Assembly (NCBI GenBank): GCA_016124935.1
Contig: WGMS01000023.1
Coordinates: forward strand, 1-64,000
Direction of reading: 5' to 3'
Source: a bacterium
GTDB lineage: Bacteria > Cyanobacteriota > Vampirovibrionia > Obscuribacterales > Obscuribacteraceae
DNA: 64,000 nucleotides
Every line of letters begins with the position of its first letter. Positions within the stretch are counted from its first letter, which is position 1. Of the stretch, positions 36,146 through 45,329 are shown piece by piece. A program made the translations under genes and the position numbers. Below the pieces are notes generated by a model that did no database searches, was not told where the DNA came from, and saw only the letters and a program-made list of their open reading frames with translations.

Positions 36146-37282
36146 ATGATCGAGACCGCTTACATTCACATACCGTTTTGCAGTTACAAGTGCGATTTTT
36201 GTGATTTTGCCGCTTTTGCCGGTCTCAATCACCGAGAAGGGGAATATTTCGAGGCTCTTTCGCAAGAGATAAAAGAAAGACTGACAAATACGCAAGAGTC
36301 GGTGAAACTTTCAAGCATCTATTTTGGTGGTGGCACACCCGGAATGGTGGCTCCGCACTATATCAAGGCGATTCTCGATCAAATCGCTTCTCGGGTCGAG
36401 CTTTCTTCTGACCTGGAGATTTGTCTGGAGGCGACGCCCCATTCCGTTTCGAAGCAGAAGCTCGACCAGTGGAAAGCCCTGGGTGTGAGCCGTCTTTCGG
36501 TCGGCATCGAAAGCTTTCATGAGGATGAGCTGCGCTCTATCGGCAGAGATCACAGCAGGCAAGAGGCGCTCAGGGGGCTGGAGCTCGCCCTGACTTCAGA
36601 AATCCCGGTTGTAAGTATCGACTTCATGTACGGTCTGCCCACCCAGACGCTAGAGAGCTGGCAAGCCACCCTGGATGAAGCGATTGCTCTTAGCCAGCGT
36701 TATCCTGCCCTCAAGCATATCTCCGCCTATGGTCTGCAACTGGCTGAGAATTCGCCTTTGTATGGCCGTTTCCCCAGGGATAGCGACAGTTATCCGGACG
36801 AGGAGCTTTTTGCCGCGATGATGTTTCTGTTGATAGATAAGCTCAGGCAGGCTGGATTTGTTCATTATGAAGTCTCCAATTTCGCAAAGGAAGGCTTCCA
36901 GTGTCGCCACAATTCAACCTACTGGAAGAACAGACCCTACCTTGCTTTCGGTGTCGGAGCCCATCGTTATGTGGACGGGGTGAGAAGCGCCAACTGGCGT
37001 TCTTTCAACCGTTATATCCGAGGCTTTATGGAGAACGAATTTGTCGAAGAGATAGACAGGGAGACAGAGATAAAAGAGGCAGTGATGCTTGGCTTGAGGA
37101 TGCGAGCCGGCATCGACCTTGCGGCGTTTTCGTCTTTATATGGATATCGTCTGGAGGAGAGCCGTCATCAGGAGATAGAGCGTTTATGCGAAGCCGGTTA
37201 CCTGAGCATAGAGAATGGACGCCTGGCGATAACCGATAAGGGGCTGCCGATAAGCAACTCGATAATCGTCGCTCTCATATGA
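36146..37282 (+). CDS. hemW: radical SAM protein HemW-like (oxygen-independent coproporphyrinogen oxidase-like)
   Basis: 378 residues. YIHIPFCSYKCDFCDFAAF contains the CxxxCxxC cluster-binding motif at about residues 11-18 with the extra Cys-x-Phe typical of HemW/HemN. YFGGGTPGM, RLSVGIESFHEDELRSIGR and the C-terminal HNSTYWKNRPYLAFGVGAH are family signatures. HemW is a heme chaperone; true HemN oxidises coproporphyrinogen III. The length and absence of the HemN N-terminal Cys-rich extension favour HemW. It is divergent from the TPR gene (105 bp). Confidence 0.87.
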   Translation: MIETAYIHIPFCSYKCDFCDFAAFAGLNHREGEYFEALSQEIKERLTNTQESVKLSSIYFGGGTPGMVAPHYIKAILDQIASRVELSSDLEICLEATPHSVSKQKLDQWKALGVSRLSVGIESFHEDELRSIGRDHSRQEALRGLELALTSEIPVVSIDFMYGLPTQTLESWQATLDEAIALSQRYPALKHISAYGLQLAENSPLYGRFPRDSDSYPDEELFAAMMFLLIDKLRQAGFVHYEVSNFAKEGFQCRHNSTYWKNRPYLAFGVGAHRYVDGVRSANWRSFNRYIRGFMENEFVEEIDRETEIKEAVMLGLRMRAGIDLAAFSSLYGYRLEESRHQEIERLCEAGYLSIENGRLAITDKGLPISNSIIVALI

Positions 37283-37395
37283 TGTCGGTTTAGGCCCCGT
37301 CGGGCTAGGGTATGGAGTAATCAAAATTAGTTGGTTCTTTCCTGCTCAGATTCCAATTTCTTACTAATCTCCGAGCCTTTTGAGGTCTCCCTGGC

Positions 37396-38967
37396 GTGTC
37401 TACCACCAAAAAGACCGTTGATTCCGATAAAGATCCCCACGTGGGTTCTTTGCTGGCCAATCGTTATCTGGTCCAGTCCGTTCTTGGCAAAGGCGGCATG
37501 GGAGTAGTCTACCGGGCCAATGACGAACAGACAGATCGAACCGTCGCCATTAAAATGCTGCATTCGCATAAAGTGGCTGACTCTGAGGCTTTAAAGCGTT
37601 TCAACCGAGAAGCGAGAACCGTCGCCCAGGTCAATCACCATAACATCGTCAAACTTTTCGATTTTGGCATGAGCAAACAGGGTCAGCCATTTCTTGTGAT
37701 GGATTTTATCGAAGGGCACAGTCTCAAAGATGAGCTAGAAGCCAAAGGGGCTCTCCCTTTCGATCGTGCTTCCAGAATATTCGAACAGGTCTTCGATGCC
37801 CTCGATCTTGCCCACAGTCAGGATGTGGTGCATCGCGATCTGAAACCGGAGAATATTATTCTATCTACCGCCGACGATGACGATCACGTCAAGATTGTCG
37901 ATTTCGGGCTCTCCAAGCTTAAAGAGACCGATCCTTTCGGCGAGGACGTCTATCAGATCACCAAAGCCGGGGACGTTTGCGGCAGTCCTCCCTATATGAG
38001 TCCGGAGCAGTGTCTCTCCAACTCGGTGGTGGATCCCAGAAGCGATATATATTCGATGGCTATATGTGTCTATGAAACCCTTTCGGGCAATCTGCCTTAC
38101 AAGGCAAAATCAGCCATCGAGATGATGGATTGTCATTTATATGGAACACCGATACCTTTTTCCGAATCGGCCCAGGAGCTTGAAGCCTGTAACGAGACTA
38201 CTTATGTTTTGAACAAAGCGCTGGCCAAGGAGCCGGACAATCGCTATTTGACCTGCGGCGCCATGTGGAAAGAGCTCAAGGACGCCATGCGACGTGATTG
38301 GCCCAAGGTGCGCTCCTATCGATATAGAATGTCCGATGTCGCCTACAAAGATCTGGAAAGCGAAGCGATAGCACTGGCCACCGGGGAGCATCCGGTTTTC
38401 GTAGCCTCTAACAAAGCGGAGCCGACCGGAGTGCAGCAAGTGATTGCTGAATTCAACACAGAGACAGCTGTTCGTAAAGAGAACCAGAATCGAAGCCGGG
38501 AAGTCGAGCATAATGGAGCTGAAATGGCAGAGGAGAAACAAAGCATCATCGACAAGCTTCTCTCACTCTTCCGCCGGGCTGAGCACGACGAAGAAAGCGA
38601 TTATCAGCTCGATGAAGTCGATCTCGGTTACGACAACTGTCCTTTCTGTGCCGCTCCTGTATCAGGAAAGATCCGTTTTTGTGTCAACTGTCAAAGGCAA
38701 CTTCCCACGGTTCAGGAATTTACCAAATTACGCCACCAGGTCGGTAGATTCAATTTGCAGGGCACCGGTCTGAGAACCAGTACCCGGGAGTCCAAAGGCT
38801 TTTCCACCAGGGCTAAGATTCGCTCGAGTTCTCCTGGCATGTCGATGTTCCAGAAGTTGCTCACCCTGATTCTGATCTGCTTAATCGGCTATGTCGGTTA
38901 TGTCAACGTCGCAAAAGACAAGGAGATGGTCAAGAAAATCCAGCGTATGGTGGCAGCGCTCAAATAA
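37396..38967 (+). CDS. Ser/Thr protein kinase with zinc ribbon and C-terminal membrane anchor
   Basis: 523 residues, starting at GTG (37396) with GAGG about 10 bases upstream. The kinase domain spans about 24-290: GKGGMG 31-36, AIK lysine 53, HRDLKPEN 146-153, DFG 169-171 and MSPEQC. It resembles the kinase at 12217. A linker rich in Glu and Lys follows, then a zinc ribbon (NCPFCAAPVSGKIRFCVNC) at about 413-432 and one transmembrane helix at about 484-505 (LLTLILICLIGYVGYV) close to the C-terminus. The kinase and ribbon are therefore cytoplasmic with a tail anchor, the opposite of the usual PknB layout. Confidence 0.92.
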   Translation: MSTTKKTVDSDKDPHVGSLLANRYLVQSVLGKGGMGVVYRANDEQTDRTVAIKMLHSHKVADSEALKRFNREARTVAQVNHHNIVKLFDFGMSKQGQPFLVMDFIEGHSLKDELEAKGALPFDRASRIFEQVFDALDLAHSQDVVHRDLKPENIILSTADDDDHVKIVDFGLSKLKETDPFGEDVYQITKAGDVCGSPPYMSPEQCLSNSVVDPRSDIYSMAICVYETLSGNLPYKAKSAIEMMDCHLYGTPIPFSESAQELEACNETTYVLNKALAKEPDNRYLTCGAMWKELKDAMRRDWPKVRSYRYRMSDVAYKDLESEAIALATGEHPVFVASNKAEPTGVQQVIAEFNTETAVRKENQNRSREVEHNGAEMAEEKQSIIDKLLSLFRRAEHDEESDYQLDEVDLGYDNCPFCAAPVSGKIRFCVNCQRQLPTVQEFTKLRHQVGRFNLQGTGLRTSTRESKGFSTRAKIRSSSPGMSMFQKLLTLILICLIGYVGYVNVAKDKEMVKKIQRMVAALK

Positions 38968-38984
38968 TCGAGTTGTTTAAATAA

Positions 38985-39284
38985 CTAACTGGGTTTCCAG
39001 TTGCCTTTCATACCCTGACCGATTCGAAATCCCTGGACCAGATTCTGGCGAGTCAATTGATAAATCTCATGAAGCGCGTCGTGGTCCGTGATGCCGTGCT
39101 TGTTGGCTATCACATTGACCTGGTCCATCGCCATAGCCGAGAAATATACCAGTACATCATCGTGCACTTCGCCTCTGCCCTGGTTGGGAAGTTTCAGGAC
39201 TGCCTTGCCGAAATTATTGGTGAAAGCATCAGCCAGCTCTGCGGTGAGAAGGTCTTGATAGAAATTTTCCGTTTTGATTGCCAT
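38985..39284 (-). CDS. small conserved-looking protein of unknown function
   Basis: 99 residues from the ATG at 39284, preceded by AGGGGA; a longer frame to 39386 has no such site and overlaps the glycosylase remnant. The sequence is mostly helical (FYQDLLTAELADAFTNNFGK, DHDALHEIYQLTRQNLVQGF) with no signal peptide, membrane segment or cysteine. I do not recognise a family. It lies 17 bp from the convergent kinase gene. Confidence 0.6.
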   Translation of the reverse strand: MAIKTENFYQDLLTAELADAFTNNFGKAVLKLPNQGRGEVHDDVLVYFSAMAMDQVNVIANKHGITDHDALHEIYQLTRQNLVQGFRIGQGMKGNWKPS

Positions 39285-39304
39285 TACGATTCCCCTGGGG
39301 TCAA

Positions 39305-39598
39305 CTAGATATGTTTTTTGTTCTCTTCTTCGAGCAAAACATCCAATTGCTTTCTTACTTCTTCGATATTCTGCCACACCAGCCATTTGGGGCTGCCGGC
39401 TTTTCTAGAATCGTTCCTCAGTAAATAGGAGGGATGGAATATTGGCATTACTTTAGCACCGTTTTTGCATTCAAGCCATTTGCCCATCTTTCTATTAAAA
39501 GAAGAATTTGCTTGAAGTACTGAATTGATGGCGGTTGAGCTCGCCAGAAGAATAATCTTTGGTTGAACAAATTTTATCTGGCTTTTATTAAGTCGGTT
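39305..39598 (-). pseudogene. 5'-truncated uracil-DNA glycosylase (family 4/5-like) remnant
   Basis: About 97 sense codons run from just after the murI stop codon, in murI's frame, to a stop at 39305. They encode FVQPKIILLASSTAINSVLQ, KMGKWLECKNGAKVMPIFHP, SYLLRND and SPKWLVWQNIEEV. The block GxW...VMPxFHPSYLLRN is the C-terminal signature of iron-sulphur uracil-DNA glycosylases (SPO1-polymerase-related family). The N-terminal half with the Cys ligands and catalytic motif is missing, and in its place lies murI. The likely event is a deletion or fusion at the murI end. A short internal start at 39487 could express 60 residues, but not an enzyme. Confidence 0.75.
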
Positions 39599-40504
39599 TT
39601 ATGGTATCGGGCTCGGTGATATCACTTCGACCGGAACCGGACTCAATCCAATATTTGCAGTGGTTAGCTCAGCCAGGGGGATATTGCGAACATTCAGGCA
39701 GCTTTTATCTATTCCAAGAAGAAGAGCTGTTTTTTCGGCAAAATCTTGTGCATCACCGGTGGTGGCAATGTCCAGGCGCGGGGCACCATCGGTGGGACCG
39801 CCAGCCAGGCTGAGCTCACGGGTCAGGACCCGGGCCGGGTCTATGAGGGTTACATTGCGTTTGGGGGCGAGCTGACGAATATTGGTCGCCATCGCTTCTC
39901 GAAGGAAAGGATAATGGGTGCAACCGAAAATAATCGAATCGACGTTGTGTTCCAGTAAAGTCTTGGCGTATGGCCTGAGCGCGTCTACCGCCGCTTCTGA
40001 CTCGAACTGTCCGCTTTCGACGATGGGAACCAGATCGGGGCAGCCCAGCTCGAACACTTCGGTTCTGGCCGAGGAAGCTTTGATGGCACGGGAAAATGCT
40101 TTGCTGCGGGCGGTGGTGTTTGTGGCGATCACGCCGACTTTGCGAAATCCTATTTCTTTGACATATGCTGCCGTCGGTTCAAGCAGATTGACTACTTTCA
40201 CCGGGCAGGTCCGTCGAATTTCTTCGGCGAGCAAGGCTGCGCTGGTATTGCAGGCCATTACTATGGCGTCCGCCCCTTCTTTGACCAGCCAGACGCCCAG
40301 TTGGGTGACGAATTCTCTGATTTCGGCATAGGAGCGGTTGCCGTAAGGGCAGCGTTTCGAATCTCCTATATATATGAATTCCTTGCGGTTCAAGGAAGAT
40401 TCCGGGTCTATGAAGCTGGAGAGCACAGAGAGCCCGCCCAAACCGGAATCAAATAACCCGATCTTCTCCGCACCGAGAAGGCTTTCGATATTGCTGGAGT
40501 CCAT
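39599..40504 (-). CDS. murI: glutamate racemase
   Basis: 301 residues. IGLFDSGLGGLSVL near the N-terminus, then YIGDSKRCPYGNRSYAEI, the first catalytic Cys in MACNTSAALL and the second in FGCTHYPFL. The enzyme makes D-glutamate for peptidoglycan. The C-terminus is extended by about 30 residues beyond the usual end (NVRNIPLAELTTANIGLSPV) with no recognisable motif; it abuts the glycosylase remnant, so the gene end may have been reshaped there. It is 27 bp downstream of the amidase gene on the same strand. Confidence 0.94.
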   Translation of the reverse strand: MDSSNIESLLGAEKIGLFDSGLGGLSVLSSFIDPESSLNRKEFIYIGDSKRCPYGNRSYAEIREFVTQLGVWLVKEGADAIVMACNTSAALLAEEIRRTCPVKVVNLLEPTAAYVKEIGFRKVGVIATNTTARSKAFSRAIKASSARTEVFELGCPDLVPIVESGQFESEAAVDALRPYAKTLLEHNVDSIIFGCTHYPFLREAMATNIRQLAPKRNVTLIDPARVLTRELSLAGGPTDGAPRLDIATTGDAQDFAEKTALLLGIDKSCLNVRNIPLAELTTANIGLSPVPVEVISPSPIP

Positions 40505-40531
40505 GCCTACTAATCTCGTATTTCTGACGGA

Positions 40532-42514
40532 TTAAATGCCGAGGCCTTTTTGAGCTAATCTCGACAAAGAGGATATATTACCCTGTTTTTTCTCTGAGTT
40601 TCTCAAATTAGATTTAGGGTTACCCTCTCTTCCCGATTTTACTTCTTCGTCTTGAGATTTAGGTTGGGGATTTGTTGCAACCATGTTATTTTCTCTGAGA
40701 TAGAGCACGACGCCCCGGGCTAGCGCAGCGGCGACTTTTTCCTGGTAGGCATCTGTGGTTAATCGCTTCTTCTCTTCTTTGTGAGAGATGAAGCCCACCT
40801 CTGCCAGCACTGCCGGAACTGTCGTGCGGTTCACAACGTAAAATTTCGCTTTTCTAACCGAGCGATCCGGCGCTTTCAGTCCGTCCACCAGAGACTTATG
40901 AATCAACTTTGCCATTCTCTCGCTCTGGGGGGTCTGGTAGTAGGTCTCTATGCCATGGATATCCGATTTGCTCTCCAGCGAATTGATATGAACGCTTAGA
41001 AATGCGTCGGGTCTGGTGTTATTGGTCAACTCCACCCGTTCCGCCAGGCTGACGGTCTTATCTTCGCTTCTTGTAAGAAGTACTTTCACGCCGCTGGCTT
41101 TGAGATACCGGTCGGTTTTCTTGACTATGGCAAGGGTAATATCTTTCTCGTCGGTGTCCCCGCGCTGGGCGCCCGGGTCTGTGCCGCCGTGACCGGCATC
41201 GAGAATGACCGTCGAGGCGGCAGGCGCTCTCAACCCGGCTAATAGTGAATTCTCCTGACCGCCTACCTGAATGGTGATTGTATTGGTCGAATTATCCTTG
41301 TTCTCGGTTATAAGGGTAGAAGTGTCGGCCAGGTCGAGAACCAGTCTGCCCACGGGGCGCTCGCCAATTAGAGGACTGCCGACTCTCATGCTTCGAACAA
41401 ATTTACCTGAGGCGGCCGAGGTTGGGGAGGGCAAGGCGCTATCGGCGATTTCGGATAGATTCTCGAAATCGATCACATATCTTTCCGGATTGCTGAGACG
41501 AAAGGTCTTGTACAGAAGCTTTTCGGGCGAGTCCGATTTTATTTCGATGGCAAAGCCACTGTCGCCCTTCTCTTTCAGGGCGATGGTGGGCGGATTGCCC
41601 CGCGGAGTTGCTCTTTCCTGGGGGATTTTTGCGGGCTCTTTCTGGGCTGTCGATGTCGTGGATGCCGTCGATGGCACCGAGGCCGTCTCTTGATCTGTTA
41701 AATTCTGGTAAGTGTTTTTTACCTTTTTATACCAGCGAGAAAGGATGCCTTTGTTGGTTGTTCCTTGTGCATGTGATTGGGCTGAATTCGGTTTTTCTCC
41801 CAGTTTCTGCGCTTCCGGGGCGTGCTCTCCTATGGGAGGCTTGAGCATAGTATGAGGGTCCAGGGCGCTCATCGGAGGAGCCAGGGGCGGCGCTGTGGCT
41901 ATCTCCCGAATATCATTGCCCTGATTGCGCTCACGGTAATCCGGCGCGACCATAAGAGGCGACCTGTTGTTGCGTCCTGTGACAGGTCCTCCCGACCATT
42001 TGATCGTAAGTTTGCCCGGTTTCGAATCGAAAGATATTGTTTTCAGTTTCTCGGGATCGCTGGATATGATGGCCACTCTGCATATGGGAGGCATCTCCTG
42101 GAACTTTCCAACGCGAACTAATTTGATTCCTCTCTTTGCTGCACTACCGGTGGTGACAGGTAAAGAGCTTGCGAAAGAGGAGTTGACTTCAACTACTTTG
42201 GTCGGCATGCTCCATAAAAGACCGTAAAAGTCTGCTACCAGAATCGTGTCGCCGTTCTCGCCCGGCAGAAATCTTATTATCGGACGTGGAATCGATACCG
42301 GGGTCTCGGTTTGCAGGGTTATCGACTTCTTTCCCCAGCCTTCTATAACCGAACTGATTCGAGTGTATCCGACCTGATTCTGGGCCATGGCCGCAGTATG
42401 CCAGCCGGTTTGTATATACACAGCAAATACAAGCAGAGTCCAGAATAGAGGCCGATTCATCAAAAGCGCAACAATCTTCTTAACAGGTAAATAAATAGAT
42501 AACCATTGCCACAT
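40532..42514 (-). CDS. N-acetylmuramoyl-L-alanine amidase with AMIN domains
   Basis: 660 residues from 42514; an ATG at 42460 is an alternative. A signal peptide/hydrophobic segment (FWTLLVFAVYIQTGWHTAAM) is followed by an AMIN-like beta region, a Pro/Ser/Thr-rich linker, and a second AMIN-like segment (SPEKLLYKTFRLSNPERYVI, GRLVLDLAD) at about 325-410. The Amidase_3 domain (about 430-625) has the zinc ligands in VILDAGHGGTDPGAQ, in LSVHINS, and the catalytic Glu in LAEVGFISHKEE. It cleaves the amide bond between MurNAc and the peptide during cell separation, in the periplasm. The C-terminal 35 residues are basic and polar. Confidence 0.93.
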   Translation of the reverse strand: MWQWLSIYLPVKKIVALLMNRPLFWTLLVFAVYIQTGWHTAAMAQNQVGYTRISSVIEGWGKKSITLQTETPVSIPRPIIRFLPGENGDTILVADFYGLLWSMPTKVVEVNSSFASSLPVTTGSAAKRGIKLVRVGKFQEMPPICRVAIISSDPEKLKTISFDSKPGKLTIKWSGGPVTGRNNRSPLMVAPDYRERNQGNDIREIATAPPLAPPMSALDPHTMLKPPIGEHAPEAQKLGEKPNSAQSHAQGTTNKGILSRWYKKVKNTYQNLTDQETASVPSTASTTSTAQKEPAKIPQERATPRGNPPTIALKEKGDSGFAIEIKSDSPEKLLYKTFRLSNPERYVIDFENLSEIADSALPSPTSAASGKFVRSMRVGSPLIGERPVGRLVLDLADTSTLITENKDNSTNTITIQVGGQENSLLAGLRAPAASTVILDAGHGGTDPGAQRGDTDEKDITLAIVKKTDRYLKASGVKVLLTRSEDKTVSLAERVELTNNTRPDAFLSVHINSLESKSDIHGIETYYQTPQSERMAKLIHKSLVDGLKAPDRSVRKAKFYVVNRTTVPAVLAEVGFISHKEEKKRLTTDAYQEKVAAALARGVVLYLRENNMVATNPQPKSQDEEVKSGREGNPKSNLRNSEKKQGNISSLSRLAQKGLGI

Positions 42515-42817
42515 GAATGTCTCTTAACTTTCTAGTTTGTGGCTATTGTAGCACTGACGGCAAGGGTTTCAGATTGTTCCGGACACTCGCCGGTGGTGCC
42601 CTTGAAAACTGTTGCCACCATTGGTAAGGCCTAAATTAAATACAACTCTTATAGCAGGCAAGGTAATCCTGCTAAATTTACATCGAGTTTTACGGCTCAC
42701 CGCTTTGCAAGGGCGGTTCGAGCCCTGGTGCGTGCGCATTGGCGAGGCACTATTACCAACATCAGCGCGGTAGTCAATCGCTACTTGACGACTGACTGTA
42801 ATCACGGGAGTTTATCG
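42515..42817 (+). promoter_or_regulatory. structured leader upstream of the proton pyrophosphatase gene
   Basis: The 303-bp gap has no credible gene. TAGCAGG (42652-42658) pairs with CCTGCTA (42668-42674). A stronger hairpin joins GGCTCACCGC (42694-42703) to GCGGT (42713-42717) and GAGCC (42720-42724), with a two-base bulge; AGGGC/GCCCT is an alternative pairing. There is no T-run, so this is not an intrinsic terminator. A cis-acting RNA is possible. A GGGAG site precedes the ATG at 42818. I match it to no known riboswitch. Confidence 0.35.
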
Positions 42818-44908
42818 ATGGACGAGTCTACGATTCTTTATTGTGCCATAGGTGGTGGTGCTCTGGCGCTGCTCTATGGTGGCTACGCCGGGGGCAGTGT
42901 GCTCAAGCTTTCCGACGGCAACGACGAGATGAAGAAAATCGCCGGAGCCATACAAGAGGGCGCCAGCGCTTACATGAGCAGGCAATACATGACGATTCTC
43001 TTCGTCGGAGTGGTGCTTGCAGCCGTTATAGCTTTCACTCTCAACATTACCACCGCGATTGGTTTCGTGGTCGGTGCCGGTCTCAGCGCTCTGGCCGGTT
43101 TCGTAGGCATGTTTGTTTCGGTTCGAGCCAACGTCAGAACCGCCGAAGCCGCCAGAGGCGGATTAAGCAAAGCTCTCGACGTCGCTTTCAAAGGCGGCTC
43201 GGTGACAGGTTTGCTGGTGGTCGGTCTCGGTTTGCTTGGAGTGACCATCTTTTATCTTATTTTCAAAGACGTTAACGCGTTAATCGGTCTCGGATTTGGT
43301 GCCTCGCTCATCTCCGTTTTCGCCAGACTCGGTGGCGGTATCTTTACCAAAGCCGCCGACGTCGGTGCCGACCTCGTCGGTAAGGTGGAAGCAGGTATTC
43401 CGGAAGACGATCCGCGCAACCCTGCTGTTATCGCCGACAACGTCGGCGACAACGTTGGTGACTGTGCCGGTATGGCAGCGGATCTTTTCGAGACCTATGC
43501 CGTCACCGCCATCGCCACCATGCTTCTTGCTCACCAGGTATTTCATTCTCAAATCGAAGCGGGCACCGCTCCCTATGTCATGACCTACCCCCTTGTCCTT
43601 GGAGCTGTCTCCATCGGTACTTCCGTGCTTGGCGCATTTTTCGTCAAGTTGGGCAGCGGCAAGAATATTATGATGGCTCTTTATAAAGGGTTGATGGTTG
43701 CCGGTATCGGTGCCGCCATTGGTTTCTATTTCGTCACCGAAAAAATGATGAGCGGTCTCAGCCTCAATGGTGCTCCGGTCAGCTCGACCAACTTCTTCTT
43801 CGCTTCTTTAGTCGGACTTGTTGTTACGGCTTTAATCGTATACATCACCGAGTACTACACATCTACCAGTTTCCGGCCCGTGCGTCATATCGCCCAGGCT
43901 TCCGAAACCGGTCATGCCACCAATATCATCGCTGGTCTGGCTATCTCTATGGAGTCCACCGCCTTTCCCACCCTGGTGATCATCGCCGGTATCCTCATCT
44001 CTTTCAGCCTCTGCGGGGTGTTCGGTGTGGCGCTAGCCGCCATGGCCATGCTCTCCATGGCTGGTATCATTGTAGCCATCGACTCTTATGGTCCTATTAC
44101 CGACAACGCCGGTGGTATCGCCGAAATGGCTGAGCTTCCCAGTGAAGTCAGAGACGTCACCGACCCGCTCGATGCTGTCGGTAACACCACAAAAGCGGTC
44201 ACCAAAGGTTATGCTATCGGCTCTGCCGGTCTGGCTGCCATAGTTCTCTTCAGCTCTTACACAGAGGAGCTCCACGCAGCCATCACCAAGGCTGGAGGCG
44301 ATACCACGGCACTCACCTTCGACCTCTCCAGTCCCTTCGTTCTCGCCGGTCTTTTCCTTGGTGGTCTCATACCCTTCCTCTTCTCCGCTTTCGCCATGGA
44401 GGCTGTGGGTAAAGCAGGCGGTATGGTCGTAGAGGAAGTCAGACGTCAGTTCAAAGAGATTCCGGGCATCATGGAAGGTACCGGCAAACCGGACTATGCC
44501 CGTTGTGTCGACATCGTCACCACCTCTGCCATCAAGCAGATGATCGCTCCGGCTCTTCTGCCTGTACTCACCCCGATTGTTATCGCTTTGCTCGGTCATC
44601 TCTGGCTCAACCAGGCTATGCCCGGTCAATACGCCGCCGCCAAAATCCTTGGTGGTGTTTTAGTGGGTTCGATCATCACCGGTATCTTCGTGGCTATCTC
44701 CATGACCTCCGGTGGCGGTGCCTGGGATAACGCCAAGAAGTACATCGAAGACGGCAACCATGGCGGCAAAGGCTCCGAGGCGCATAAAGCTTCGGTTACC
44801 GGAGACACCGTCGGCGATCCCTACAAAGATACCGCCGGTCCTGCCATCAACCCGATGATCAAGATCCTCAACATCGTGGCCCTTCTTCTGGTCGGCTTCC
44901 TCGTTTAA
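42818..44908 (+). CDS. hppA: K+-independent H+-translocating membrane pyrophosphatase
   Basis: 696 residues from the ATG at 42818, preceded by GGGAG; an upstream in-frame start (42728) lies inside the structured leader. About 15-16 transmembrane helices. The substrate loops are [20 protein letters not shown] and [19 protein letters not shown], with a C-terminal [28 protein letters not shown] puts Lys at about residue 459, where K+-dependent enzymes have Ala; that Lys marks the K+-independent H+-pumping class. The enzyme couples pyrophosphate hydrolysis to proton export. The GNAT-like gene begins 4 bp downstream. Confidence 0.95.
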   Translation: MDESTILYCAIGGGALALLYGGYAGGSVLKLSDGNDEMKKIAGAIQEGASAYMSRQYMTILFVGVVLAAVIAFTLNITTAIGFVVGAGLSALAGFVGMFVSVRANVRTAEAARGGLSKALDVAFKGGSVTGLLVVGLGLLGVTIFYLIFKDVNALIGLGFGASLISVFARLGGGIFTKAADVGADLVGKVEAGIPEDDPRNPAVIADNVGDNVGDCAGMAADLFETYAVTAIATMLLAHQVFHSQIEAGTAPYVMTYPLVLGAVSIGTSVLGAFFVKLGSGKNIMMALYKGLMVAGIGAAIGFYFVTEKMMSGLSLNGAPVSSTNFFFASLVGLVVTALIVYITEYYTSTSFRPVRHIAQASETGHATNIIAGLAISMESTAFPTLVIIAGILISFSLCGVFGVALAAMAMLSMAGIIVAIDSYGPITDNAGGIAEMAELPSEVRDVTDPLDAVGNTTKAVTKGYAIGSAGLAAIVLFSSYTEELHAAITKAGGDTTALTFDLSSPFVLAGLFLGGLIPFLFSAFAMEAVGKAGGMVVEEVRRQFKEIPGIMEGTGKPDYARCVDIVTTSAIKQMIAPALLPVLTPIVIALLGHLWLNQAMPGQYAAAKILGGVLVGSIITGIFVAISMTSGGGAWDNAKKYIEDGNHGGKGSEAHKASVTGDTVGDPYKDTAGPAINPMIKILNIVALLLVGFLV

Positions 44909-44912
44909 GACC

Positions 44913-45329
44913 ATGCAAGTCCGCATTGCAAATCGTCAAGACGAAAAGGCAATCAGGGAACTGGCCGAGGCATTCTCCATTGCGGAGAATGCCTCCTTCG
45001 ATTTGAAAGGGAGCGACCGTGACCTTGTAAATATCGAAGCCAATTACTTTGGTAAAGAAGGCTTGTTTCTGGTGGTCGAGGAGGAAGGAGAGCTCAAGGG
45101 TTTTGCCGGTGCCAGATCCCAAAATGAAGAGACTCTTTCCATAGAGCGTTTCCAGTCTTCTTTGATTGAAGCCGAAGAAGAATTGCTCAAGGTGATTGTC
45201 GCCTTCGCGCCGAGGCTGCTTTATAGTGGTATCGAATGTGGGGACAGGGTTCGCATTCGAATTCGTCCCGAGCTACTTGAGAGTTTCGGGTTCAGCGAGA
45301 ACAAAAAGACGGTGACGCCGGATTTTTAG
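44913..45329 (+). CDS. small GNAT-like protein
   Basis: 138 residues. The N-terminal half (VRIANRQDEKAIRELAEAFS, GLFLVVEEEGELKGFAGARS) follows the first helices and central strands of a GNAT acetyltransferase. The acetyl-CoA loop (Q/RxxGxG/A) is not evident, so catalytic competence is doubtful. It starts 4 bp after hppA, indicating co-transcription, although no clear ribosome-binding site is present. Its stop codon abuts the stop of the convergent GGDEF gene with no base between. A remnant or non-enzymatic regulator is possible. Confidence 0.6.
   Translation: MQVRIANRQDEKAIRELAEAFSIAENASFDLKGSDRDLVNIEANYFGKEGLFLVVEEEGELKGFAGARSQNEETLSIERFQSSLIEAEEELLKVIVAFAPRLLYSGIECGDRVRIRIRPELLESFGFSENKKTVTPDF

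Noticed and set aside
42690..42740. tRNA-like T-arm (GGTTCGAGCC) upstream of hppA
   Set aside because: The TTCGAGC loop lacks a matching 5-bp stem in the canonical register and no acceptor, D or anticodon arm fits around it.
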